Below are positions 26,335 to 34,466 of a DNA stretch of 35,880 nt, piece by piece. The notes beneath the pieces are model-generated. The model saw nothing but the letters and a program-made list of their open reading frames with translations, searched no databases and was not told where the DNA came from. This DNA is from Clostridiales bacterium DTU070 (lineage in GTDB: Bacteria > Bacillota > Clostridia > DSM-8532), in the NCBI GenBank assembly GCA_001513105.1, contig LFSH01000055.1:1-35880 (forward strand). The letters are read 5' to 3'. The position numbers and the translations under genes are program-made. Each line of letters starts with the position of its first letter. Positions within the stretch are counted from its first letter, which is position 1.

Positions 26335-26349
26335 TTAACTTTTTTTCAT
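26335..26349 (-). other. Strong ribosome site followed by an abortive five-codon frame
   Basis: AAAGGAGGAA lies six bases before an ATG that reads only ATG-AAA-AAA-AGT-TAA. The A-run is seven long. One more A would continue it as MKKKLMNVVMFVV before a stop, so either way no gene follows. It may be the dead 5' end of a lost gene or a tiny leader peptide. It lies between the DUF2298 terminator and thrC. Confidence 0.4.
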
Positions 26350-26375
26350 TTTGTTCCTCCTTTTAATAATAGATG

Positions 26376-26395
26376 TTGTTTGAGTTGATATTAGT
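26376..26395. promoter_or_regulatory. Operator-like palindrome
   Basis: TTGATAT-6-ACATCAA is a 7+7 inverted repeat with one mismatch, centred upstream of the abortive frame at 26349. It looks like a dimeric repressor site, but no flanking promoter with good elements was identified. Confidence 0.4.
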
Positions 26396-26407
26396 TGACA
26401 TCAAATT

Positions 26408-26472
26408 AAAAAAAAGCACATTACTGTAACGCAATTATATTCATAAGTACATACGTAAGTGTGCTTTTTTTT
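26408..26472 (-). terminator. Terminator after the DUF2298 gene
   Basis: Eight A's and GCACATTAC (26408-26424) pair with GTAAGTGTGC and eight T's (26455-26472), with one bulged base and a loop of about 30 bases. It lies 15 bases past the DUF2298 stop and has T-runs in both directions. Confidence 0.75.
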
Positions 26473-26486
26473 ACACTTTTTCAGTA

Positions 26487-28760
26487 TCAGGGGTTCACTT
26501 GTATCAGCATCACGTCCGGCCTTTCAAAAACAACGGTTCCAAGGCTGATGAGCTTATCTTTCGTTAAGTCGGGATACCTGTCATATTCAGGTTTACCTAT
26601 TACTATATACTCCACCTGGTACTTCCGGAGAATCTCCTCAGTTATTTCAATATCATCCGATTCGTATATTGTTTTTACTTCTTCAATACGGTTACGGACA
26701 ACGTTATAGTCGTCTCTCCACAGCCACTCGTGAGTTTCCCATCCCTGAACGGTTGGAAGCCCTGTGGCCATGGATATCCTGCAATTGTAAGTGTAGCTGT
26801 CGCCGTCAGCCTCCAGTACTACAGGCTGTCCCTGGATATTCTCACGCAGCCAGCAGACAAGCTCGTAATCATCAGGGTATTCCTCTCTCATGAAAGCAAG
26901 ACCGTCAAGCCCTTTATATTCCTTCATGTCCAGGTTTTTATACCAGCTTGGTATCGCATAGAAAGGATAAATCATCGGCAGTATAAGCAAAATAACGGTA
27001 ATTGCCCTGGCTATCAGTAATTTCGGGTTCCTGTACGGCGTTTTCCCGATACGCATAAAAATGTATCCGCAGGCAAGGCCAAACATTATAAACGCCTGGT
27101 ATGTGAGTTTGAACATGGTATTAGCCCTTGCGTATCCTCTCTCGTAAATATCCTTAACATAGACAAGCTCGGGTATAATAACCAGTCCAACGGCTGATAC
27201 GCAAAGAATAACCGCAAATACGTCCTCGAGGGTATATTTTTCAAGAACCGTTCTTATCCTTGCAAAAAAAGTCAGTTCGCTGCGTATTTTATATCTTTCC
27301 ATCCCTTTTGCCTCTTTCCAGCTGATATTCTGTTCTGCATAAAGGATAAGAATAAGGAAAACAACCACATAGAACAGCTGGTAACCCCATAGAACAAATA
27401 ACTGGTATGGCAATGAGTGATTTTTGGCGAAACGGATCTGCGAAGCTATCTGGTCAAAGGATAAATTGAAAGGAAGCGCAAACAGCATTGATAATACCAA
27501 TACCGCAAAAAAGCGTATCACGGTATCTGCTGCTGTCCTTTTACTGAATCCATACTGCCGTATTCCTGCGCATAATAATACAAATAATGTAACAGTCAGG
27601 TATATTGGAAAATCCCAGTAGTTAGACATTTGAAATATGCATATGAACAGTGCTGTTAACGCCATTTCAGGCAAAAACAGTTCTTCAAACCTGTTTCGGG
27701 CTGTAAATTCCTGGTTGGTTCGCATCTGTAATTTTCTGAATATTGCAAGCAATATCCCAATAAGCGTCAGAACAAAAATCATGTTAATAACATGGGCGTG
27801 CAAATCGGATACAACATAGGAATAGACAGGGAATTCATGGATTGTCTTGTCGTCCGTTTCAGGGTTGTATCCTATATACCTTGTTGCATCGGGAAACCAG
27901 TATTTGTCTCCGTCTTTTGTAAACTTGGCCAGGAAACCATAAAAAAACGAATGAAGATTTCCGCCAAGGCAGACAAGCAGAGATGCAACCAAGCCTCCGG
28001 TTATAACAGGTGTCTTTTTCAATATCCCATGCCCTTTCAGCATATTCGAAACAATGGTAAAGCAAAGCGCCATACTTACAGCAAAAAGGGTGGCCATCAT
28101 CAGGTTATAGGAGATTTCGGTCGCAATACCGCTTAACCTGGTTAAAAATGCTGAGATATAATGACCGAAATAGTAATAATTGATCGAACCGCCCGCAAAC
28201 CACATATCTTTCGGCGGCACATATCCTGAACGAAGGATGCTGTTTACAAATCCGTAGTCCATGAATTTTTCAAGTCCCAATATACTGGGATTGAATCCTC
28301 TCAAATAGGTCCAGAAACACAGGGAAAAAAGCAGAATACTTTCGCCTGTAAGAATCCAGGTAACTGAATCCTCGTCAAAATAACTTCTGAACCTTTTCAA
28401 CCCTCCGTTCCTTGCCAGGGATACGGCAGAAAGCATAACTCCGACTTCAGCTGTAACAAACCAGCAGTTAAAAGAGGTTATTTTAAGCAATTTTAAGTAT
28501 GAAAGAAGCCAGAAAACATATGAGCTTATTGCAAGCCCGATTGTTTTTGAAAATATAAAGCCTTTATCCGTAAAGGTCGGAAAAATATTAAAAGACACCG
28601 GAAAAAACAAAAAGCCGATGAAAAGTAAAACAATCCACCATTTCAGAACATACAGAAAATCACTTCTTAAAATAACTGCCCAAAAAATAAAAGTTACAGG
28701 CAGTAGTAAATACGGTATCAGTTTTACCGGGGTTTTAAGAAATGATAACACCTTGTTCAT
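26487..28760 (-). CDS. DUF2298 (YYY-motif) polytopic membrane protein
   Basis: The 757-residue protein has many hydrophobic helices through the first 620 residues and a soluble C-terminal domain. It carries the family's defining NYYYFGHY (Y195-Y197) after an extracytoplasmic loop with GSINYY, and DLHAHVINMI further on. DUF2298 resembles GT-C glycosyltransferases, which use lipid-linked sugars on the outer face of the membrane, but no substrate is established. ATG at 28760 follows GGAGG by seven bases. A longer open frame to 28856 has no ribosome site. It is transcribed away from the plus-strand Gtr-like cassette. A fragment of a second copy lies directly upstream. Confidence 0.85.
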   Translation of the reverse strand: MNKVLSFLKTPVKLIPYLLLPVTFIFWAVILRSDFLYVLKWWIVLLFIGFLFFPVSFNIFPTFTDKGFIFSKTIGLAISSYVFWLLSYLKLLKITSFNCWFVTAEVGVMLSAVSLARNGGLKRFRSYFDEDSVTWILTGESILLFSLCFWTYLRGFNPSILGLEKFMDYGFVNSILRSGYVPPKDMWFAGGSINYYYFGHYISAFLTRLSGIATEISYNLMMATLFAVSMALCFTIVSNMLKGHGILKKTPVITGGLVASLLVCLGGNLHSFFYGFLAKFTKDGDKYWFPDATRYIGYNPETDDKTIHEFPVYSYVVSDLHAHVINMIFVLTLIGILLAIFRKLQMRTNQEFTARNRFEELFLPEMALTALFICIFQMSNYWDFPIYLTVTLFVLLCAGIRQYGFSKRTAADTVIRFFAVLVLSMLFALPFNLSFDQIASQIRFAKNHSLPYQLFVLWGYQLFYVVVFLILILYAEQNISWKEAKGMERYKIRSELTFFARIRTVLEKYTLEDVFAVILCVSAVGLVIIPELVYVKDIYERGYARANTMFKLTYQAFIMFGLACGYIFMRIGKTPYRNPKLLIARAITVILLILPMIYPFYAIPSWYKNLDMKEYKGLDGLAFMREEYPDDYELVCWLRENIQGQPVVLEADGDSYTYNCRISMATGLPTVQGWETHEWLWRDDYNVVRNRIEEVKTIYESDDIEITEEILRKYQVEYIVIGKPEYDRYPDLTKDKLISLGTVVFERPDVMLIQVNP

Positions 28761-28986
28761 ACATATGCCTCCTGTAAATGCTCTTACCATGTTTGCTTTA
28801 TCCTTACAACTAAATGAACAGTAAACCTCATCACAAACTATGTAATATAAAAGCAACTTAGCATGTATCTGAAGTTTTTTATACTCTAAGTAATTCTAAT
28901 TTATTTCGTAATATTTTTAAAGCACATTATATATAATCAGTATACCTTATAGTATGTCATTAGCTTGCTTTTTTACAATTTAAGCT
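28761..28986. other. AT-rich region upstream of the DUF2298 gene
   Basis: This stretch must hold the DUF2298 promoter but gives no single convincing one. TTGTAA with TACTAT (minus strand, 18-base gap) near 28978-28949 is the best partial match. No gene or terminator is visible. Confidence 0.4.
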
Positions 28987-29163
28987 CTAAGGACCTACTT
29001 TTATCAGCATTACATCGGGTCTTTCAAAAACAATGGTTCCAAGGCTTATAAGTTTATCCTTCTTTAAACCGGGATACTTGGCATATTCAGTTTTTCCTAT
29101 AACTATATACCCCACCTGGTATTTCTGAAGAAGCTCCTTTGTTTTATCAATATCATCCGAATT
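28987..29163 (-). pseudogene. Decayed 3' end of a second DUF2298 gene
   Basis: On the minus strand this reads 56 codons from DDIDKTKELL to VFERPDVMLIKVGP and a stop at 28987. By eye 42 of 56 residues match the C-terminus of the intact DUF2298 gene (26487-26657), and about four in five bases match, in the same frame. Similarity stops sharply at about 29162, where the sequence becomes unrelated and AT-rich, so the rest of the gene is gone. No start codon or ribosome site remains. It is best read as a deletion remnant of a tandem paralogue rather than a functional gene. Confidence 0.85.
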
Positions 29164-29421
29164 TCAACAAAATATGTAATGTTATTATACCAGTACGGTA
29201 AAAAATACTCAAGTAATGTTCACCTTTGTTTGCGCTATAGATTTCCAGATGATATAATATTTTCTATTGGATATAATAAATTTTGTCAATTTGCAGATTT
29301 TATCTTGAAAACACGGATTTTATGATTACACTTACTTATATAGTCATAAAAAGTTTTTCATTTTTTATAATAAACAGGTAGCAGCCTGAGTTTTAACACC
29401 ACTTACAGTAGGAGAATTATT
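29164..29421. other. AT-rich intergenic region before the gtrA-like gene
   Basis: No gene is visible. Several TATAAT-like words occur. The one at about 29367-29372 with a weak -35 (TCATAA, 16-base gap) is the likeliest plus-strand promoter for the cassette, but confidence is low. The sharp change from the DUF2298 fragment at 29163 suggests a deletion junction. Confidence 0.4.
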
Positions 29422-29877
29422 ATGAGCCGGATACATGCACTTAAAGAAAGAATAGCCAATGAATTTTTAAATCCCGATTACATTAAGAAATTCATCAGAT
29501 ACCTAATAGTCGGAGTCTCAACTTTTACTGTTGAATACATTCTGTTTCTTGTATTTCGAAAGCTCCTGCCTCTGCCTGATGTTGTAACCAATATATTCGT
29601 ATATGCTTTCATATTCTGGTTCAATTTTTTGCTTAACAAGTTTTTTACGTTTAAATCCCATAAAAACTTCAAAAAACAGCTTTTGTCTTATGGGATTCTG
29701 TTTTTATTCAACATGGTGGTTGGGAATATACTTCTGTTCATGGCCATAACAGAACTTTTGAAACTTCTTTTCCCCAATACACCATGGATACCGTATTACC
29801 TTCCTAAAATACTTATAATGGTATTTATAGTGTCCTGGAACTTTATACTGTACAATAAGGTCATTTATAAAGATTAG
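29422..29877 (+). CDS. GtrA-family membrane protein (putative lipid-sugar flippase)
   Basis: The 151-residue protein has four predicted membrane helices (about 26-45, 53-72, 86-107 and 124-145) and the GtrA-family pattern FIRYLIVGVSTFTVEY at the start and NFLLNKFFTFKS in the middle. Phage GtrA proteins flip undecaprenyl-phosphate-glucose across the membrane, and bacterial relatives are thought to act likewise. It starts at ATG with AGGAG eight bases upstream. It is the first of four co-directional plus-strand genes, the last of which encodes a GtrB-like transferase. Confidence 0.85.
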   Translation: MSRIHALKERIANEFLNPDYIKKFIRYLIVGVSTFTVEYILFLVFRKLLPLPDVVTNIFVYAFIFWFNFLLNKFFTFKSHKNFKKQLLSYGILFLFNMVVGNILLFMAITELLKLLFPNTPWIPYYLPKILIMVFIVSWNFILYNKVIYKD

Positions 29878-29904
29878 CATAAGAATTAAGCGGAGGTTAT
29901 GCCT

Positions 29905-32169
29905 ATGGCTTTTTTATATATATTCCTTTCTGTTTCATTGGGAGGCGCAGTTATACTGTGCCTGAAAACATATTGGCAAAAAGGAATCGATGTTTTGAAC
30001 GGGCAAAACAGAATTGTAAGTCCTGTGTTTTTGTTTTTCCCTTCCTCATATCTTGTTGGAACCTTGATTCTCTCCTGGATAACCTATTTTGCAGCAACCA
30101 TGTTTAAAGACTATAAGGACCCTTTGCTGTATGCAAATATAATTTCCTTAATCATATCAATGCTGGTATTGGCAGTACTTGCCGTACTTAGCCGTAAGCC
30201 TTTGAGAAGGTTCATATACGAATTCAAAAAATACGGGATTGGTTTTAAACTAAACTCCTCCGAATGGTTTATAATAGTTTCATCATTTATATTCTGGACT
30301 TATTTCATATGCCGCTCCTTCTATATGAAATACGATACTCTCCATGTAGGAGTATCCGCATTCAGTGATTTCGGAGCACATTTGCCCGTAATTCGTTCTT
30401 TTTCTGTCGGTAAAAACTTCCCTGCCCAATACCCGCATTTCCCTGATGGAACAATGCGTTATCATTTCATGTTTTATTTCATGGCAGCAAACCTTGAATA
30501 CCTGGGGCTTTCCCTACCACAGGCGTTAAACATTCCAAGCATTCTTTCCCTTGTAAGTTTCAGCATGCTTTTATACGCCCTTGCAGCTTTCCTGACAAAA
30601 AAGCCTTCAGCAGGCATTTTGACATGTTTTTTGTTCGCATTTCGAAGCTCTTTTGCCTTTTTTACCTTTATTGATGGTTTTTCAAATGCTAATGACTTTA
30701 TCAATGCAATAGCTAAAAACCTGGACGCAGACGGAAAACACAGGGAGCATATTGGAAACACAATGAATGAATCCTGGGGGCTTTGGGCTCAAAAAGTATA
30801 TATTAACCAGCGGCACCTTTCCTTTGCCTTCGGGCTTTTTATACTTGTTCTTTTCCTTATGCTTCCTCTTTTTATTGAAACGATGGAACGAATTGCAAAA
30901 CCGCATAAAGCCGGGCGCTCCGGAAAGAATCGCCCGAAGCAAAAGGAAAGCATTTTTCACCATTACATAAAAACGGTTTTATTTTCGAGGGAGGCATGGA
31001 TAGTTGAGTCACTAATTCCATGCATTATGTCGGGAATTATACTTGGACTTACGGCCTATTGGAACGGTGCGGTAGTGATAGCGGGAATATCGGTATTATT
31101 CATTATGGCCGCACTGTCACGACAAAAGATTGGATACCTTGTAACAGCAACAATAACATCTGTTCTTTCTGTAATCCAGACAAGGATCTTTTCTGGCAAC
31201 GGAACGGGTGTTGTATCGTTTAAATACACTCCCGGCTTTTTGGCCGAATCTGGAAGTTTGAAACACATTTTCTCCTATTATACTGAACTCCTGGGCATGC
31301 TGCCCTTTATTCTCGGAGGAATCCTGATTTATTTTTCATCCCGCAGCAAAAAATGGGCCGGTTATTTCCTTTCCATTCTTTTTGTATTGCTCCTGAAGAT
31401 GTTTATGCCGTCAATAGGTCTTTTGTGGACCCTGCTTGCAATATTACCGGTGATTCTGTGCTATGCATGCCTAATCTATGCAAGATGCGTTGATATTAAA
31501 AAAATATCCTTATGGCTCATACCTGTTTTTATTGCCCCGGTTATTCTTGCAACAACGCTACAGCTGACTCCGGATATAACTGTTAACCATAAATATATCA
31601 TCCTGTCTGTAATACTTCTGAATATTCCGGTTTCAGATCTGTTAACCGGCTTGTTTACGACAAAAACCTCATTTATTGTTTCACTCTGCCTGGTATTGCT
31701 TCTTACCTGTACAGGTTTTGTGGATTTGATTACCCTCTATAACCTTGATAAGGGCAGCGTATCATATAACCAAAAGAAAAATCTGCAGGTCTGGGTGGAA
31801 AATGAAACAAACCCCGAAGATATATTTCTTACCCATTACATGACCCATTACGGCGCGCCAATGTCCATTATGCTTGCCGGCAGAAGCGTGTATAACGGTT
31901 ATCCATACTTTACGGTAACTGCAGGTTATGACATCAGTAAAAGAGAGGAATGCATGAAAAGAATTTACAGCGCTACCGATATTGATGAGTTAAGAAACCT
32001 TGCGGTGTCGGAAGGTATTGATTATATTGTTATTGAAGAGCAGAACAGAACTGCGGAGGATTATGTTCTTAATGAAGAGATATTTTATGAAACTTTTGAT
32101 ACAGTTTTCCAGGATAATGGCATTACAGTATTTAAAGTCAAAAAATTTGAATGTTTCGGAGGGTCATGA
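29905..32169 (+). CDS. Large polytopic membrane protein, probable GT-C-type glycosyltransferase
   Basis: I do not assign this 754-residue protein to a named family with certainty. It has about 14 or more hydrophobic helices, an extracytoplasmic first loop with FSDFGAHLPVIRSF and MRYHFMFYFMAANLEYLG, and a soluble tail of about 120 residues. The layout resembles DUF2298 and other GT-C proteins, and the tail shares a YIVI segment at the same relative place as the DUF2298 gene nearby. It should move sugar from a lipid carrier to an unknown acceptor outside the cell. I choose ATG at 29905, since GGAGG is eight bases upstream. ATG at 29899 is only two bases from it. The next gene follows after three bases. 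Confidence 0.7.
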   Translation: MAFLYIFLSVSLGGAVILCLKTYWQKGIDVLNGQNRIVSPVFLFFPSSYLVGTLILSWITYFAATMFKDYKDPLLYANIISLIISMLVLAVLAVLSRKPLRRFIYEFKKYGIGFKLNSSEWFIIVSSFIFWTYFICRSFYMKYDTLHVGVSAFSDFGAHLPVIRSFSVGKNFPAQYPHFPDGTMRYHFMFYFMAANLEYLGLSLPQALNIPSILSLVSFSMLLYALAAFLTKKPSAGILTCFLFAFRSSFAFFTFIDGFSNANDFINAIAKNLDADGKHREHIGNTMNESWGLWAQKVYINQRHLSFAFGLFILVLFLMLPLFIETMERIAKPHKAGRSGKNRPKQKESIFHHYIKTVLFSREAWIVESLIPCIMSGIILGLTAYWNGAVVIAGISVLFIMAALSRQKIGYLVTATITSVLSVIQTRIFSGNGTGVVSFKYTPGFLAESGSLKHIFSYYTELLGMLPFILGGILIYFSSRSKKWAGYFLSILFVLLLKMFMPSIGLLWTLLAILPVILCYACLIYARCVDIKKISLWLIPVFIAPVILATTLQLTPDITVNHKYIILSVILLNIPVSDLLTGLFTTKTSFIVSLCLVLLLTCTGFVDLITLYNLDKGSVSYNQKKNLQVWVENETNPEDIFLTHYMTHYGAPMSIMLAGRSVYNGYPYFTVTAGYDISKREECMKRIYSATDIDELRNLAVSEGIDYIVIEEQNRTAEDYVLNEEIFYETFDTVFQDNGITVFKVKKFECFGGS

Positions 32170-32172
32170 CAA

Positions 32173-33471
32173 ATGAGAATAGCAATTATAGGTGCAGGTG
32201 CCACCGGCCTTACCGCCGGATGGAAATTATCGTCAAAAGGTCATTCTGTTACGGTGTACGAAAAGAATGACAGGCTGGGAGGCCTTACTGCCGCCATCCC
32301 GGTCGGGGATGATATGCTTGAGATGTATTACCATCACATCTTTACAAACGACACCGTTATTATTGACGTAATAAAGGAGCTTGGTCTTGAAAATGACCTT
32401 AAATGGTATGAACCTTCCAACGTGATATATTTGAACAATACAATCTATCCCTTTACAACGCCGATGGATCTTTTAATGTTCAGACCCCTGTCTTTCATAA
32501 GCAGGATTCGCATGGGCCTTATGGTACTACAGGCACGTTTTGTAAAAGACTATCTCGCTATTGAAGATATAACCGCCCGAGAATGGATAATCAGGCGAGG
32601 CGGCGAGGAATGCTATAATCTTGTATGGGAACCGCTTTTAAATTCTAAATTTGATATAGACAGTGATAAAATATCCGCCACATGGATATGGAACAAGTTC
32701 AAGCTGAGGGGTTCAAGCAGGGGCAAAAATATAAGCAAGGAACTCCTTGGATACATGGACGGGAGTTTTATCAGGATCTACAACAGGATGGCTGAAATAA
32801 TCAAAGCCGGCAGCGGTGAAATCCGTCTGAACGATGCTGTGAATGAAATATACAAAAGCAATGATACCTTTAAAATAAAAAGCCGGTCCGGAACCGACGA
32901 GTACGACTCGGTAATTTTCACGGCTTCGCCCGAAAAGCTGTCCTATGTTGTAAAGGGTATGGGAAAGCATTACCTGGACAGCCTCAGAAAAATAAAATAC
33001 AAGGCAAACATCTGCATGATTCTTGAACTTGCGGAGAGCCTGATGCCGAACTACTGGATGACCGTTGCAGACAGGGAAATACCTTTTGTCCTGGTCATTG
33101 AACACACCAATCTTGTTAAAAACCATAAATACGGCTCTCACATAGTTTACCTGTCAAGGTACCTTGATCCGGCCAACGAACTGTATACGAAAGACGACGA
33201 AAGCATCAGGGAACTGTTTGTTTCCTGGCTTAAAAAGATATTCCCGGCTTTCAGGGAAGAATGGATTAAAAAGTATCATATTAACAGGACAAGGGATGCG
33301 CAACCCGTTGTAAGAACCGGTTATTCCAGGCTGATTCCCGGTACAGAAACCCCCATGAAGGGTTTATACCTGGCATCAATGTCGCAAATATATCCCGAGG
33401 ACCGCGGGCAGAATTATGCAATACGCAGCGGTCTTGAAATATCGGAGCATTTTCCTTCTCTTAGGGACTGA
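32173..33471 (+). CDS. FAD/NAD(P)-dependent amine-oxidase-like oxidoreductase
   Basis: The 432-residue protein begins with a dinucleotide-binding motif IIGAGATGLTAGWKL (5-19) followed by EKNDRLGG (30-37), as in the flavin amine oxidase / protoporphyrinogen oxidase / UDP-galactopyranose mutase superfamily. A C-terminal segment near DRGQNYAIRSG (about 407-417) matches the family's second FAD contact. Its real substrate is unknown. Similar oxidoreductases occur beside GtrA and DPM1-like genes in other bacteria, suggesting work on a lipid-linked or nucleotide sugar. Its ribosome site GGAGGG lies within the last codons of the preceding gene. Confidence 0.8.
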   Translation: MRIAIIGAGATGLTAGWKLSSKGHSVTVYEKNDRLGGLTAAIPVGDDMLEMYYHHIFTNDTVIIDVIKELGLENDLKWYEPSNVIYLNNTIYPFTTPMDLLMFRPLSFISRIRMGLMVLQARFVKDYLAIEDITAREWIIRRGGEECYNLVWEPLLNSKFDIDSDKISATWIWNKFKLRGSSRGKNISKELLGYMDGSFIRIYNRMAEIIKAGSGEIRLNDAVNEIYKSNDTFKIKSRSGTDEYDSVIFTASPEKLSYVVKGMGKHYLDSLRKIKYKANICMILELAESLMPNYWMTVADREIPFVLVIEHTNLVKNHKYGSHIVYLSRYLDPANELYTKDDESIRELFVSWLKKIFPAFREEWIKKYHINRTRDAQPVVRTGYSRLIPGTETPMKGLYLASMSQIYPEDRGQNYAIRSGLEISEHFPSLRD

Positions 33472-33508
33472 CCATGTTACTGTTAAAACAAATGAAAGGA
33501 TGAAGTTT

Positions 33509-34453
33509 ATGAGTATACTGTGTTCAGTTGTTGTTCCCATGTATAATGAAGAAGCTGTTGTATCCGAAACATACAGCCGTCTTACGGAGGTCATGGAAAA
33601 AACCGGCTACAGCTATGAAATTGTTTTCGTTAATGACGGAAGCAGGGATAATACAGCTTCGCTGCTGAATGAAATATGCGACAGGGATAAGCGTGTCAAA
33701 CTTGTTGATTTTTCCCGGAATTTCGGGCACCAGATTGCTATAACGGCGGGCATGGACTATTCATCGGGGCAATGCGTGGTTGTTATTGACGGTGATCTCC
33801 AGGATCCGCCCGAACTGATTCCTGTTATGATAGAAAAATGGAAAAGCGGGTTCGATGTAGTTTACGGGAAACGAATCTCAAGAAAAGGTGAAACCTTTTT
33901 CAAGAAGTTTACTGCAGCCGCCTTCTACCGTTTTTTAAGGAACATGACCGATGTGAATATTCCTGTCGATACGGGTGATTTCAGGCTGATTGACAGGAAA
34001 GTCTGTGACGCGTTAAAGCGTGTAAGGGAGCGTAACAGGTATGTAAGAGGACTGGTCAGCTGGCTCGGGTTTAAACAGACCGCCGTTGAATTTGAAAGAG
34101 AAGAGCGCTTTGCAGGGGAAACAAAATATCCCTTGAGAAAAATGTTAAAACTTGCCCTTGACGGCATTACGACTTTTTCATACAAGCCTCTGAAGCTGGC
34201 ATCTTACATTGGTTCGATACTATCCCTGTTAAGTTTTCTTTATATGATCTATGTTCTTGTGCAGAGAATATTCTTCCCTGAAACGGTGCAGCCCGGCTGG
34301 ACCTCCATCCTTGCGGTCAGCCTGTTCTTTAACGGGATAACCCTTCTGATGCTTGGCATAATGGGAGAATATATCGGGCGTATTTATGACGAAGTTAAGG
34401 AACGGCCCCTGTATATCATTAAAGAAACAAGGAATTTTGAAGAAGACAAATAG
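33509..34453 (+). CDS. GtrB/DPM1-like polyprenyl-phosphate glycosyltransferase
   Basis: The 314-residue protein is a GT2 family member with SVVVPMYNEE (about 6-15), VNDGSRDN (about 41-48) and DGDLQDPP (D94, D96, D99), then FSRNFGHQ. Two C-terminal membrane helices (about 225-250 and 262-288) are typical of GtrB/YkcC-type enzymes, which transfer a sugar from a nucleotide to undecaprenyl phosphate on the cytoplasmic face. ATG at 33509 has AGGA upstream, while an ATG at 33500 lies too near that site. It ends the four-gene cassette and pairs naturally with the GtrA-like gene. It converges with the next minus-strand gene across 13 bases without a clear terminator. Confidence 0.9.
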   Translation: MSILCSVVVPMYNEEAVVSETYSRLTEVMEKTGYSYEIVFVNDGSRDNTASLLNEICDRDKRVKLVDFSRNFGHQIAITAGMDYSSGQCVVVIDGDLQDPPELIPVMIEKWKSGFDVVYGKRISRKGETFFKKFTAAAFYRFLRNMTDVNIPVDTGDFRLIDRKVCDALKRVRERNRYVRGLVSWLGFKQTAVEFEREERFAGETKYPLRKMLKLALDGITTFSYKPLKLASYIGSILSLLSFLYMIYVLVQRIFFPETVQPGWTSILAVSLFFNGITLLMLGIMGEYIGRIYDEVKERPLYIIKETRNFEEDK

Positions 34454-34466
34454 TCTTCGGGGGTCA

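Noticed and set aside
29230..29290. TATAAT-rich stretch as a strong promoter
   Set aside because: Several TATAAT words occur by chance in AT-rich DNA, and none has a good -35 element at the right distance.
26200..29421. Insertion sequence or phage remnant around the DUF2298 duplication
   Set aside because: No transposase or integrase frame, terminal inverted repeats or target-site duplications were found. The fragment looks like plain duplication and deletion.
34441..34457. Small GAAGAC/GTCTTC hairpin as a terminator between the GtrB-like and flavoprotein genes
   Set aside because: The stem is only six bases with no T-run on either strand, and the 5' arm lies within the coding sequence.
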